Positions 8,269 to 17,063 of a DNA stretch of 64,000 nucleotides are shown here, in pieces. The notes under the pieces are model-generated. The model was given only the letters and a program-made list of their open reading frames with translations. It was not told the DNA's origin and ran no database searches. Source of the stretch: JAFNAG01 sp963721405 (GTDB lineage Bacteria > Acidobacteriota > UBA6911). The translations under genes and the position numbers were made by a program. The stretch spans positions 496,001 to 560,000 of the forward strand of contig CAVRJA010000004.1 of NCBI GenBank assembly GCA_963721405.1, given 5' to 3'. Position 1 is the first letter of the stretch, and every line of letters begins with the position of its first letter.

Positions 8269-11200
8269 TCCTGTTTGATGAGGCCCGCGTCCACGGCCGC
8301 GTTCACGATCTCGGCGGCTGCAGGCGCGGCGACGCGTCCGCCGTAGCGGCCGTTCTCAATGATAACCGCAAACGCGATTTTCTTGGCTGCCTCCCCATAG
8401 GGGGCGAATCCCACGAACCAGGCATGACCCGGCTGGTCGCGCAGTTCGGCAGTACCGGTCTTGCCGGCGATCGGGACGGCGGCGTCTTTGGCCGCCCTTC
8501 CGGTGCCTTCGGTGACGACCCGCCTCATGTAGCCGGCCAACTGCCGCGAAAGCTCCGCGGGCAGGCACACCCGGCCGGCGGGTTCGGCCGGGTCCATGAC
8601 CCAGCGGCTCGGCAGCAGCTTGCCGTCGTTGCAGATGGCGCCGGCGACCCGCGCCATCTGCAAAGGCGATGCCACCACCTGGCCCTGCCCGTAGGAGGCC
8701 TGCGGCAGGGCATCCTTCAGCTGCTGCGGGGTATTGGGAGAGGCAACCCGGATGCCAAATAACCCGGCTGTCTGCAGCAGGTGTTCGGCGCCGATGCTGT
8801 AGGTTCCCAGTTGCGCGAAAAAGGCGTTGCAGGAAAAAACGATCCCCCTGCCCAGGTCCACCTTTCCGTGCGGGGCGGTGTCCAGGATGTCGTCGCGGAT
8901 CGGCCTTCCCCAGCCCCGGACGTAATTGCCGACTCTGCCGTCCGGCAGCCGCCGGCATTCGAATGTGACCGTCTCGGCTTTGTCTAAAAACTGCAGCGCC
9001 GCGATGGAAGTCACCAGCTTGAAGGAGCTTCCCGGCGGAAACAATCCGTAGCGCGGTCGATCGACCAGGCTGTCGCGGATCTCCGGTTCATCGGGAATCT
9101 CCCCTCCCAGGACGGCCAGTTCGGCGGCGCGATCCACCCCTGCGCGCGGCCAGGTCGCCGAGGCCAGCAGGTCGCCGGTTGCCGGATCGACGACGACGGC
9201 GGCGCCGCGCTTCAATTTCGCGGCGGTCACGTGTTTTTCGAGGATGCCGGCGAGCTTTGACTGCATTCTGACATCCAGAGTCATGTGCACATCGCGGCTG
9301 CGCTGCATGATTCTCCGGACCTCGGGATGATCCGGCCGGTAACGGTAGCGCACCAGCGGCAGGAGCTCGCGGTAGTCGCGCCGCACCGTCGTGTGCTCCG
9401 GCCCGCCGGGTTTGTTGTCCACGCGCACCACGACCGCCCGGTCGTCGTAGCCCTGCAGCGTCACATTCCAGTCCCGCTCGACAAACGAAGTGTTGGCCGC
9501 CCCCCAGTTCAAGCGGCTGCGCAGATCGCCGAGCAGATGAAACGCAAGCGTCCCGAACGGGTACAGGCGCCGGTCGCCGGCAGCTAGGATCTTGTCCACA
9601 TCGATGCCGAGCTGCTCGTACTGCAGGCGGAAGGACTCGATCAGCGCCGGCGAGCTCGTGGCCAGCGGTATGCCGTTGCGATCGAAAATGTCGCCGCGCG
9701 GGATGCTCTGAGCCGCCTCGAGTATGCGGCTGTTGTAGACGTAGCGCCGGTACCCGTCCGCCTGGGGCACCAGGGCGCCGCGGCTGAGATAGCTGTCCGC
9801 ACCCAGGATCTGGATGCGCGCGGCCTGTACGAGGATGATCAGGCCCAGCGCGCCGAGAAGCCCGCCCACCCAGCGCACCTGTTTCCGGAATGTCGGATTG
9901 GCCGGCCGGCCCGCGCTGACGGCCGACAGGCCGGCAAGCGCTCCAAGTACGACAAAATTCACGGCGGCCGACGATTTTCCATAGTTGAGAAAGGGAGTGA
10001 CGACTCCCGACAGCGGGGCCAGCCCGAGAATCCCGGCGGCGATGAAGGCCGCCTGCAGCCCGATCAGCAGCGTCATGCCGAGGCCAAGAAAAAGCGCGTA
10101 CGCGCTGCGGCCGGCCAGCGAAATGCGCAAGGCACGGTGGATGAGCACGGCATAGGCCAGCCCGACGCACAGCAGGCCGATAAAGCCCAGGTCCTCGCCG
10201 ATGGCCGCCAGTATCAGATCCGTGTGGACGGCCGGAATCGTCTGGGGTTCGCCCAGGCCCAATCCGGTCCCGAACACGCCGCCGCCGGCAAAGCTCCAGA
10301 ACGAGTGCGCCAGATGATCCCCGCCGTGGCTGACGTAGTTGTTCCACGGGGACAGCCACATGGAAACGCGATTGGCAACCATGCGCGGAATTCCCAGCCG
10401 GTAGCCGATCCCGAACGCCGCGACGAGCGCCGCAAAAGCGATCAGCGCGCCCGCGACGCGCGCGCGCGCCACGGCGTAAAGCATCAGGAACAGAATCGTC
10501 AAAACCAGGGCCGGGCCGAGGTCCTTTTCCAGAAAGAAGAAAGCGACGGCCAGCATCACCGCTGCCGCCAGCGGGACCGCATAGCGCAGACGGGGCAGGT
10601 TGATCCCCCGCAGCGCCGCCGGCAGACCGTTCCGGGGGGCGCGCAGCTCGCGCAGGAACTCCCAGCGGTCGGCGAAAAAGCCGGCCAGGAACAGGATCAG
10701 CAGAATCTTGATGAATTCCACCGGTTGCACCATGAAAGGGCCGAGCCTGAGGTTGATTCGCGCATCGCTGACACCCGGACCAGCGCCGAACAGGATCACG
10801 ATAACCGACAGGATGAAACTCGCAAACAGCGGAACATAAGCAAGACGCCGCAACACCGAGTGCTCGTAGTCCGGCACGCTGGCCGCGAAAGCGAATAGGC
10901 AGCCGATGGCCACGCCGACCGCAAAATCCGGAAACAGCAGCGCATCCCGGACCGGATCGCGCAGCCGGATCATCATCAGGAATCCCATGCTGCTCAAAAA
11001 GAAAACCGGCGGAAGCAGGAGCTGGTCGCCGGCAAACCGGCGCACGCGCCACGCTGCGTGAATCAGGAAAAAGCCGAGAATGAAAACGAGGCAGTATATG
11101 AAGACGAGCCGGTCGTATTTGCCGGGCGAACGGACGGCCAGCTGGGCGCGCATCTGCTGAAGCTGCTGGCCGGTCAGCAACGGGAACGAGGCGGCATTCC

Positions 11201-11630
11201 CGCCGGCCCCCAGCTCCTTGAGTCGCGCAGCAAAAACGCTCAATCCCCGCGTACGTTCGACCTGCGCGCGCGTGATCTGAATCGAACGCAGTTCGCTCAC
11301 GGCGTCGATCTTTTCGCGGTCGCGAAGAAACTGCAGAATCAGGCGCGCCGCGAAATTCCGGTCGTCGGCGTCCTCCAGCAAGGCGAGCGCCGGCATCAGC
11401 TCTTCGGGTCCGCGCACCCCATTGAGATTGACGAGTGTTCCCTGCGCCATCTGATCTCGAGCGGACTTCAGACCAGGTTCCTGCGCCTTGCGGATCAGCC
11501 ATATGCCGGCCAGGAGCACCAGGGCGGTGAGTGCCAAAAAAGAGAGCTCCTGATTGCGGCTGATGCGGCGGGTCGGATCCCAGCGCCCGGGGCGGGCCCG
11601 GTCAGAGGCGGTGCTGCGCGTGATGGCCAT
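8265..11630 (-). CDS. Single-chain SEDS glycosyltransferase (RodA/FtsW)-class B PBP fusion
   Basis: A membrane protein of 1121 residues. Residues ~1-160 carry one transmembrane helix and a helical extracytoplasmic region not usual in RodA. Residues ~165-590 are a polytopic RodA/FtsW/SpoVE domain, with the key aspartate in FFLEKDLGPALV and the motif SMWLSPWNNY. Residues ~595-1121 are a class B penicillin-binding protein: RGDIFDRNGIPLA, catalytic SxxK in PPGSSFKLVTS, SxN in FSCNAFFAQ and KTG in IAGKTGTAEL. The polypeptide can therefore polymerise and crosslink peptidoglycan. Start 11630 (MAITRSTASDR) has AAAGG upstream; the frame is open to 11708. Its 3' end overlaps the FhaA-like gene by 4 bp. 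Confidence 0.92.
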   Translation of the reverse strand: MAITRSTASDRARPGRWDPTRRISRNQELSFLALTALVLLAGIWLIRKAQEPGLKSARDQMAQGTLVNLNGVRGPEELMPALALLEDADDRNFAARLILQFLRDREKIDAVSELRSIQITRAQVERTRGLSVFAARLKELGAGGNAASFPLLTGQQLQQMRAQLAVRSPGKYDRLVFIYCLVFILGFFLIHAAWRVRRFAGDQLLLPPVFFLSSMGFLMMIRLRDPVRDALLFPDFAVGVAIGCLFAFAASVPDYEHSVLRRLAYVPLFASFILSVIVILFGAGPGVSDARINLRLGPFMVQPVEFIKILLILFLAGFFADRWEFLRELRAPRNGLPAALRGINLPRLRYAVPLAAAVMLAVAFFFLEKDLGPALVLTILFLMLYAVARARVAGALIAFAALVAAFGIGYRLGIPRMVANRVSMWLSPWNNYVSHGGDHLAHSFWSFAGGGVFGTGLGLGEPQTIPAVHTDLILAAIGEDLGFIGLLCVGLAYAVLIHRALRISLAGRSAYALFLGLGMTLLIGLQAAFIAAGILGLAPLSGVVTPFLNYGKSSAAVNFVVLGALAGLSAVSAGRPANPTFRKQVRWVGGLLGALGLIILVQAARIQILGADSYLSRGALVPQADGYRRYVYNSRILEAAQSIPRGDIFDRNGIPLATSSPALIESFRLQYEQLGIDVDKILAAGDRRLYPFGTLAFHLLGDLRSRLNWGAANTSFVERDWNVTLQGYDDRAVVVRVDNKPGGPEHTTVRRDYRELLPLVRYRYRPDHPEVRRIMQRSRDVHMTLDVRMQSKLAGILEKHVTAAKLKRGAAVVVDPATGDLLASATWPRAGVDRAAELAVLGGEIPDEPEIRDSLVDRPRYGLFPPGSSFKLVTSIAALQFLDKAETVTFECRRLPDGRVGNYVRGWGRPIRDDILDTAPHGKVDLGRGIVFSCNAFFAQLGTYSIGAEHLLQTAGLFGIRVASPNTPQQLKDALPQASYGQGQVVASPLQMARVAGAICNDGKLLPSRWVMDPAEPAGRVCLPAELSRQLAGYMRRVVTEGTGRAAKDAAVPIAGKTGTAELRDQPGHAWFVGFAPYGEAAKKIAFAVIIENGRYGGRVAAPAAAEIVNAAVDAGLIKQE

Positions 11631-11908
11631 TCGACCTTTCCTGTTCCAAGCGGGTAAAAAGCAAAAGCGAACCACAACGAACCAGGTGCTGCCCGCGGCC
11701 GCTCCCAAACCGGGTGCACCGGGACCGCATTCATCCCGATGGCCGGGAGCCGCATCTTAGCCAGGGCAAAAACCGGAAACCGGCTATGACTCCCCATGAT
11801 CCTGCTGCCTGTCGGCGCCCGCCGACTCACTCGGTTCGGCGGCCGCGGCGCTGCGGGCAGGCGGAACGACGGCCGGCCCGAAGGCGATTTCGCCCGTCAC
11901 TCCCCGGC

Positions 11909-13804
11909 CTACTCGGGCGCCAGCTTCTTGAACCAATTCCATGGGAACAGCGGATTGGGGGGATTCACCTCCCTAAGCCTTTCCTCCACGTCGTTGAGGA
12001 CTTCCCGCACGGTCCGAATCTGGGCAGTACTGTCCCCCCAGGGAACGATGCGCAAATAGGACTCGAGCGCCTGCCGAAGGTGTTCCTGGGCTCTTTTCAG
12101 CAGCTCATTCTCCTGATCGGTGTCCCGCAGCTGTTTCGCCCCCTGCCAGGCCTGCATGCCGCTGTACCGGTATGCATCGGCCGTCATCGCCAGCTCGCGC
12201 CTGACGAAGTTGTGGCCGAGATCCCTGGCGCGCTGCAGCGCCTGCGTGCCGCGCTCCGTGTCCTTGAGGCTGTAAATGTACGTGCGTGCCATCCCCAGGT
12301 ACGGGTCCGGCCACTTCGGCTCGAGTTTGATCGCGCGCTGAAACGAAGAGATCGCGCTGAGCCCCCTGTTGTTGATGCGCTGGATCTGCCCATCCGCGTA
12401 GGCAAGCATCGCCGCGGAGCGCGTGTCGGCCGGATCGATTTCGACCGCGCAGGTCATGTACCGCCTGCACCGGTTCCAGTCCCCCTCCCTGGTCGTGGGC
12501 TGATCGCTGTTGCGGTAGTCGTCGATGACTTTTTGGGCGTTTTCGCGGAGGATGTTCTGCATGGGCCCGCGCAGCGGGGTGGCGGCGAGGCCCAGGATGC
12601 TGCGCCCGCGCACCAGCTGGTACTCGGCCCAGGCGGCATCGGGATCCATTTGGGAGGACCTGAAATCCCGCCCCAGCTGCACCGCCTCCCGGTACACCCT
12701 GCCTTGCCAGACGCCCAGGCCGACCAGCACGACGATCGCGCCGGCCGCGGCCCAGCGCAGGGAGCGCCACGCTTTTCGGCGCGCGGGCGCGGCCTGCGCG
12801 GCCGTAGACCCCTGACTCGCGGCCGCAGACCCGGCTGCAGCCGCACCGTCGCCCTCCCGGCCTGCATCAGCGGGAACCGTTCTCCTGGTCTCCTGATCCT
12901 CGTCGCCGGCGGCGGTCCGCCTCGTAACCTCGCTCTCTTCCCCGGCCCTCGTCGGCTCGCCGGCCAGGAATGCGCCCAGGTCGACTTCGAATTCCCCCGC
13001 CGTCTGATAGCGCCGCTGCGGCTCGCGTGCCAGCGACTTGTGGAAGATGTGCAGCAGTTCGACCGGCCAGTCCTTTTCGCACGGCCGCGGCGCCGCACGC
13101 GAGCGGACGATCGCCTCGAGCGTCTCGGTCGAGGCGGCCTGGAACGGCAGCGTCCCCTCGATCATTTCGTACAGCACCACACCGACAGACCAGAGGTCGG
13201 ACATCTCGTCGATCCGCCCGGTATCGAGGCGTTCCGGCGACGAATAAGCCACGCTGCCGAATAGGTTTGCCGTCAGCCTGCGCGTCAGCGACAGTCCTTT
13301 GGCGATGCCGAAATCCAGCACCCGCACCTGCCCCTGCGCATCGATGCGGATGTTTCTCGGCTTGATGTCGCCGTGCACGATGGCGCGGAACTCACGGCCG
13401 CCGACGTGCAGTGTGAGCGAGTGGGCGTTGCGGAGAATGCTGCAAAGCTCGTGCGCGACGTTGGCCGCCGTCCGCGGGTCCAGAGTGCCGGCGCGGATAA
13501 TCTCCGACAGGTCCTTCCCTTCGACGAATTCCATGTCGATGAAGAAATAGTCCGGGAGATCGCCGTACCCGTGGATCTTGGGAACCCTGGATTCAATGGC
13601 GCTGAGGTTGGCCTGGAGTTCTGCACCAAGCCGTTCGGCGGCGACGATTTCCTGGGAGTCCATCCACTGCCCGCACTCGACGAGCTTCAAAGCCACCCGC
13701 TGCCCGGTGCGCGTGTCGAAGGCAAGATACACGTCCGACATGCCCCCACGCCCGAGCTTTTCATCGATCCGGTAATGGCCGATCTCGTGCAGCAGACCCT
13801 TCAT
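11909..13804 (-). CDS. Membrane serine/threonine protein kinase with TPR domain
   Basis: A 631-residue PknB-type kinase. The catalytic domain spans residues ~9-265: glycine loop LGRGGMSDVY, lysine VALKLVE, catalytic loop IVHGDIKPRNIRI (HGD in place of HRD), LDFGIAKG and the activation end SPERLD. A Pro/Ala/Arg-rich linker is followed by a transmembrane helix (AAAGAIVVLVGLGVW, ~345-360) and a C-terminal region with TPR repeats (PLFPWNWFKKLAPE end) outside the membrane. It overlaps the PP2C gene by 4 bp, so kinase and phosphatase are coupled. It likely phosphorylates the FHA partners and divisome/elongasome components encoded beside it. Confidence 0.9.
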   Translation of the reverse strand: MKGLLHEIGHYRIDEKLGRGGMSDVYLAFDTRTGQRVALKLVECGQWMDSQEIVAAERLGAELQANLSAIESRVPKIHGYGDLPDYFFIDMEFVEGKDLSEIIRAGTLDPRTAANVAHELCSILRNAHSLTLHVGGREFRAIVHGDIKPRNIRIDAQGQVRVLDFGIAKGLSLTRRLTANLFGSVAYSSPERLDTGRIDEMSDLWSVGVVLYEMIEGTLPFQAASTETLEAIVRSRAAPRPCEKDWPVELLHIFHKSLAREPQRRYQTAGEFEVDLGAFLAGEPTRAGEESEVTRRTAAGDEDQETRRTVPADAGREGDGAAAAGSAAASQGSTAAQAAPARRKAWRSLRWAAAGAIVVLVGLGVWQGRVYREAVQLGRDFRSSQMDPDAAWAEYQLVRGRSILGLAATPLRGPMQNILRENAQKVIDDYRNSDQPTTREGDWNRCRRYMTCAVEIDPADTRSAAMLAYADGQIQRINNRGLSAISSFQRAIKLEPKWPDPYLGMARTYIYSLKDTERGTQALQRARDLGHNFVRRELAMTADAYRYSGMQAWQGAKQLRDTDQENELLKRAQEHLRQALESYLRIVPWGDSTAQIRTVREVLNDVEERLREVNPPNPLFPWNWFKKLAPE

Positions 13805-15438
13805 TTCTTCGTCCGCTCAACCCCCACCTGGTTAGGCGCCGGCTCGGCAAACAGGTTGTTCAGCATTTTGTCGCGCAGGTCCTGCTTCTGGACCCGTATC
13901 GCCTCGGCGCCATTGCCGGAAAAGATGTTCCGAACGACCTCGGGCAGAGCATTTTCGGTGACGTACAGCCCCGGGGCGGCGCGTTGGCGCGTCATCCCAT
14001 TGCCGTGAATGATGTTCCCGGTCAGGTAGGGAGTCGCCGTCCCGGCGACGGCGATCCCGGGTCCGGCGTTGCCGCGGATCACGCACCCCGCCAGCGTGGA
14101 GCGTGATCTCCCGTTGATCAGCACACCGGTCTGGACGGCGCCTGACACCTCGACAAGTGAAACGACAATATCGGAATCGGTGATCCTGACCCCATACGGC
14201 AGTGCGGCCGCCGCTTCTGCCCTCACTGCCACCCCGGACAGGGTGATCCCGGAAATGCCTTCGGCCACGATCGCGCTGTCGGTCCCGGGCAGGGGCCGGG
14301 AGATGTGGATAATCGCTTTCCCGGGATTGACGGCGGCGATGTCGACACCCGGCTTCAGCCGGATCGACTCCTGATACTCGCCGTCCGCGATCCGGATCCG
14401 GTCACCCGGGCGTGCGCTCTCCAGTGCCATGCCGATCGAGGGATACTCGGGGCTGGCCGGCTCGACGGTCAGCACTTTCGGCGCAGGCGGGATTTCCGGT
14501 TGAGGCGCGTCCGGGCCGAACCACACACTGCCGTAACGTGTCCACAGGTTCGACGCCAGCAGCCCGGCCAGCAGGCCTATGGCGAGGTAGAAAAAGCGCC
14601 GTGCCGCCTGTCTCCGGCCCTTAGCCATCACCGCAGCGCCGGAAGGGATCTCCCGGCCGGCTGCCGTGTGGGCTTGCGCCGGGAAGTCGCTCCCCTCGAC
14701 CACGATGACGGAGATATTGTCCTTGCCCCCGGCAGCATTCGCTTCCGCGATCAGTTCCCGGACGCTGTCCCGGGGACTCCCGGCGTTGCGGAGTGCTGCC
14801 GAGAGGATCGCCGAGGAAGTGACCATGTCGCTCATGCCGTCCGAGCACAGGACCAATGCCGAGTCCGCTTCGAACGGGAGCCGGGCGTACTCTACGAAAT
14901 CCTCGTCGTCCGGTTTGTGCTCGCGTGATCCGACGTCCCGAAATACCTCGTTGCGCCGCGGGTGGCGCATGGCTTCCGCTTCGGTCAGTTCACCCGCTTC
15001 CTCCCGTTGGCCTATCGGCGAGTGGTCCGAGGTGATCTTGGTGATCCTGCCATCCCGGATCTTGTACAGCCGGGTGTCGCCGACGTGCCCGACGTGCAGG
15101 TCCCCGTCATCCTCCACAACGGCCGTGAGCACGCACGCCATGCCGCGCCATTGGGGATTTGTCTGTGCCAGGCGGTAGATCTCGTTGTTGGCGCCGGCAA
15201 TGGCTTCCCGCAGCCGGCGCGCGACCGTGCCCGTCTCCTGCCCGAGCCGCTTTTTCATGAAGTCGATCGCTTGCTGGGCTGCGACCTCCCCGGCAGCCTC
15301 GCCACCCATGCCGTCCGCGACGATGAAAATGCCGCGCCGGGCGTCGCAGTAGATGCGGTCCTCATTGTTGGATCGCTGTCTGCCGGGATCGGTATCACCC
15401 CAGGCGTTCCAGGTGGTTTCGGTCATATGTCCGGGCAC
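13801..15438 (-). CDS. PP2C phosphatase with transmembrane helix and extracytoplasmic beta-helix
   Basis: A 545-residue protein. The N-terminal ~245 residues are a PP2C/Stp phosphatase with all metal-binding motifs: RSNNEDR, VADGMGGEAAGE, GHVGDTRLY, CSDGMSD and GGKDNIS. A transmembrane helix (FYLAIGLLAGLLASNLW) follows at ~280-297. The C-terminal ~230 residues repeat GIxxxG(N/S)xx-type turns (SGITLSGVAV, GVLINGRSRSTLAGCVIRGN, GNIIHGNGM), a right-handed parallel beta-helix as in NosD or pectate-lyase folds. It presumably reverses the adjacent kinase and may bind a polysaccharide or peptidoglycan outside. The start is GTG 15438 or ATG 15426. Confidence 0.88.
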   Translation of the reverse strand: MPGHMTETTWNAWGDTDPGRQRSNNEDRIYCDARRGIFIVADGMGGEAAGEVAAQQAIDFMKKRLGQETGTVARRLREAIAGANNEIYRLAQTNPQWRGMACVLTAVVEDDGDLHVGHVGDTRLYKIRDGRITKITSDHSPIGQREEAGELTEAEAMRHPRRNEVFRDVGSREHKPDDEDFVEYARLPFEADSALVLCSDGMSDMVTSSAILSAALRNAGSPRDSVRELIAEANAAGGKDNISVIVVEGSDFPAQAHTAAGREIPSGAAVMAKGRRQAARRFFYLAIGLLAGLLASNLWTRYGSVWFGPDAPQPEIPPAPKVLTVEPASPEYPSIGMALESARPGDRIRIADGEYQESIRLKPGVDIAAVNPGKAIIHISRPLPGTDSAIVAEGISGITLSGVAVRAEAAAALPYGVRITDSDIVVSLVEVSGAVQTGVLINGRSRSTLAGCVIRGNAGPGIAVAGTATPYLTGNIIHGNGMTRQRAAPGLYVTENALPEVVRNIFSGNGAEAIRVQKQDLRDKMLNNLFAEPAPNQVGVERTKK

Positions 15439-15443
15439 GGCGC

Positions 15444-15545
15444 CTATCTTGAACGGAAGGATTTCAGGTGGGCCACAACGAGCAAGGCCACGACCAGGGC
15501 CACAAAAGCCAGGAAAAAGTATCTTGCTTCATAAAGGAAGGTCAT
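15444..15545 (-). CDS. 33-residue single-pass membrane peptide in the FHA/kinase operon
   Basis: A small gene encoding 33 residues. It begins MTFLYEARYF, has a hydrophobic core (FLAFVALVVALLVVAHL) and ends in a basic tail (KSFRSR). Its ATG overlaps the TGA of the upstream FHA gene in an ATGA junction (15542-15545), and its stop lies 5 bp before the PP2C GTG start. The gene is therefore packed into the operon with translational coupling at its start. I do not recognise a family. It could be a small regulator of the kinase or of the SEDS-PBP enzyme. The evidence is architecture only. Confidence 0.6.
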   Translation of the reverse strand: MTFLYEARYFFLAFVALVVALLVVAHLKSFRSR

Positions 15546-16339
15546 AAGCTCTCGAACCGGATCGTGATCATGTCCGCCAGCCTGATCGAGGCCTTCGAGG
15601 GGATGCGCGTCCATTCCCGGGGCGTGAGTTTCACGTTGTCCACCGAAGTCCCGAACTTGCTCACGTCCTGAATGAAAAACTCCCTTGTTTCGGGGTCCCG
15701 CCTCAGATAAAAGTGCTGGCGGGAAACATCCGCCGGCGTCTCGAGCTCCAGGTCGCAATACTCGTTGCGGCCGCCGCGCCCCACGGAAATCTCCTGCTTG
15801 GCCATCAGGTATTCGTGCGGTTTCCCTTCCTTGTCCATGTAAGTGAGCTTCGCGCAGACGGCGGCCCCTTCGGGCGGCGCCGCCTCCTGACGGCTGCGCA
15901 GCCTTCTGGTCTCGCCGCCGGAGCGGATGGTCTGGATCATGCGCTGCGTTTTGCTGCCGACTCCGTACTCCGCCGGCGCCGGGAGCGTCAGGCGCGAATC
16001 AATGAGTATATCGCCCGGGGAAAGTTCCTCATCCTCGTCGACGAGGAACTTGATGAACCAGTCCTTTTCCGCCGCTTCGTACGACGGCGACTTGTGGGTC
16101 AGGCCGGGTATGCGCAGCGCGCCCGGTTTGCAGAGCGCGGCCAGCTGTTCGCTCAGCGCCCGCCTGGCTTCATCCCGGATGCGCGCAAAAATCCCGGCAA
16201 GGCGATCATAATCTTCCCGGTGAAGATATATGTCGTAGTGGCTGGGAACCAGCGTGTCGTAAAGCAGGGGTTCCGCCGACTCGTGCATGTTGTCGACAAT
16301 CGCCAGAATGATGTCCTTGCCCGTCGCTCGAGCGCCCAT
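15542..16339 (-). CDS. FHA-domain protein with N-terminal DUF3662-like region
   Basis: About 265 residues. Residues 1-75 (DIILAIVDNMHESAEPLLY, VPSHYDIYLHREDYDRL, RRALSEQLAAL) resemble the N-terminal DUF3662 region of FhaA. A linker follows. The C-terminal FHA domain is clear: ISVGRGGRNEYCDLEL, VSRQHFYLRRDP, DVSKFGTSVDNVKL. It is the first gene of the operon. The start at 16339 is preferred because GGAGG precedes it; upstream sequence to 16480 lies in a repeat-rich spacer. It probably binds threonine-phosphorylated partners of the neighbouring kinase. Confidence 0.8.
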   Translation of the reverse strand: MGARATGKDIILAIVDNMHESAEPLLYDTLVPSHYDIYLHREDYDRLAGIFARIRDEARRALSEQLAALCKPGALRIPGLTHKSPSYEAAEKDWFIKFLVDEDEELSPGDILIDSRLTLPAPAEYGVGSKTQRMIQTIRSGGETRRLRSRQEAAPPEGAAVCAKLTYMDKEGKPHEYLMAKQEISVGRGGRNEYCDLELETPADVSRQHFYLRRDPETREFFIQDVSKFGTSVDNVKLTPREWTRIPSKASIRLADMITIRFESL

Positions 16340-16492
16340 AGCTGGTAAGTCCTCCCCGGCCTTTGAGCACACCTTACCCGAACCCCACACCCGTATGCAA
16401 TGATACGAAAACCGTCCCGATATGGTTCTGTCAATCTCACGGGAATCCGCGGATTTGCCGGATTCGCGTTTGGTAAACACCCAGCATCCGCA

Positions 16493-16620
16493 GGAAAACC
16501 GGGGAAGACCGGGGACGCTGACCGGTATTTACTGAACACATCACGGCCTGCGTTGTCTCGAGGTTCTGCGAACCTCGAGTAGAAAAACCGGTCAGCGGCG
16601 CCCGTTTCCCCCGGTTTCCC
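16493..16620. repeat. Nested palindromic element upstream of the toxin-antitoxin genes
   Basis: Three concentric inverted repeats. The outer arms are GGAAAACCGGGG (from 16493) against CCCCCGGTTTCCC (to 16620). The middle arms are CGCTGACCGGT (16516) and ACCGGTCAGCG (16587-16597). The inner stem is CTCGAGGTTC-TGC-GAACCTCGAG. Its left half (16516-16573) recurs at 17511-17569, beyond the vapC gene. Confidence 0.75.
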
Positions 16621-16730
16621 ACGGATTCCACGGACCAATTCTGTGAAATCCGTGGCTGCTTTGACGTTGGCTGATCAATTACAGTTGATGATGCTCCTCG
16701 CCTCAAAGTCGTGCCGTCGTCCCGCGGCGA

Positions 16731-16759
16731 TTGACACGGCGCTCCTGCCGTCATAGAAT
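16731..16759 (+). promoter_or_regulatory. Consensus promoter of the antitoxin gene, probably leaderless
   Basis: TTGACA (16731-16736), a 17-bp spacer and TAGAAT (16754-16759). The expected transcription start is about 16766-16767, on the ATG of the antitoxin gene. No ribosome-binding site is present in front of that ATG. A leaderless transcript is therefore likely. Confidence 0.7.
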
Positions 16760-16766
16760 CTGATTC

Positions 16767-17063
16767 ATGGTCAAAAAATCAGATTCGAGTCGGGAGAAAC
16801 GGGTGTCGGCGACGGAGGCCAGCCGCTCCTTCGCCCGGCTCCTCGATCAGATCGAGTCATCCGGCCGGCGGTTCCTGGTGCGCCGCCGAGGGCGCGACGT
16901 CTGCGTCATGGCGCCGCCCTCCGTGGCCGGTCGTCGCGCATCCGAGTGCCTGGCTTACCTGCGCGGGAGATCATCGATCGTACTCGATGAGCGATTTGGT
17001 AATGATCTGCTCGACATCCTGGCGGGGGAACCCTTCGAGGAGCGGCCGTCGTGGGGCTCCTGA
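16767..17063 (+). CDS. Antitoxin, Phd/YefM-like (VapB role)
   Basis: A 98-residue protein. Its N-terminal half, KRVSATEASRSFARLLDQIESSGRRFLVRRRGRDVCVMAPP, follows the prevent-host-death pattern (xVsAteASRxFsxLLdxVexgxxfxVtrrGrpvAvL). That fold binds DNA as a dimer, and its C-terminal tail neutralises the cognate toxin. The C-terminus (LLDILAGEPFEERPSWGS) would be the toxin-binding segment. It overlaps the toxin gene by 13 bp. A consensus promoter sits directly in front, and palindromic repeats lie on both sides of the pair. Confidence 0.8.
   Translation: MVKKSDSSREKRVSATEASRSFARLLDQIESSGRRFLVRRRGRDVCVMAPPSVAGRRASECLAYLRGRSSIVLDERFGNDLLDILAGEPFEERPSWGS

Noticed and set aside
9088..11502. Long alternative minus-strand frame inside the SEDS-PBP gene
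   Set aside because: Arg/Ala/Gly-rich out-of-frame translation with no motifs; the true frame contains all SEDS and PBP motifs.
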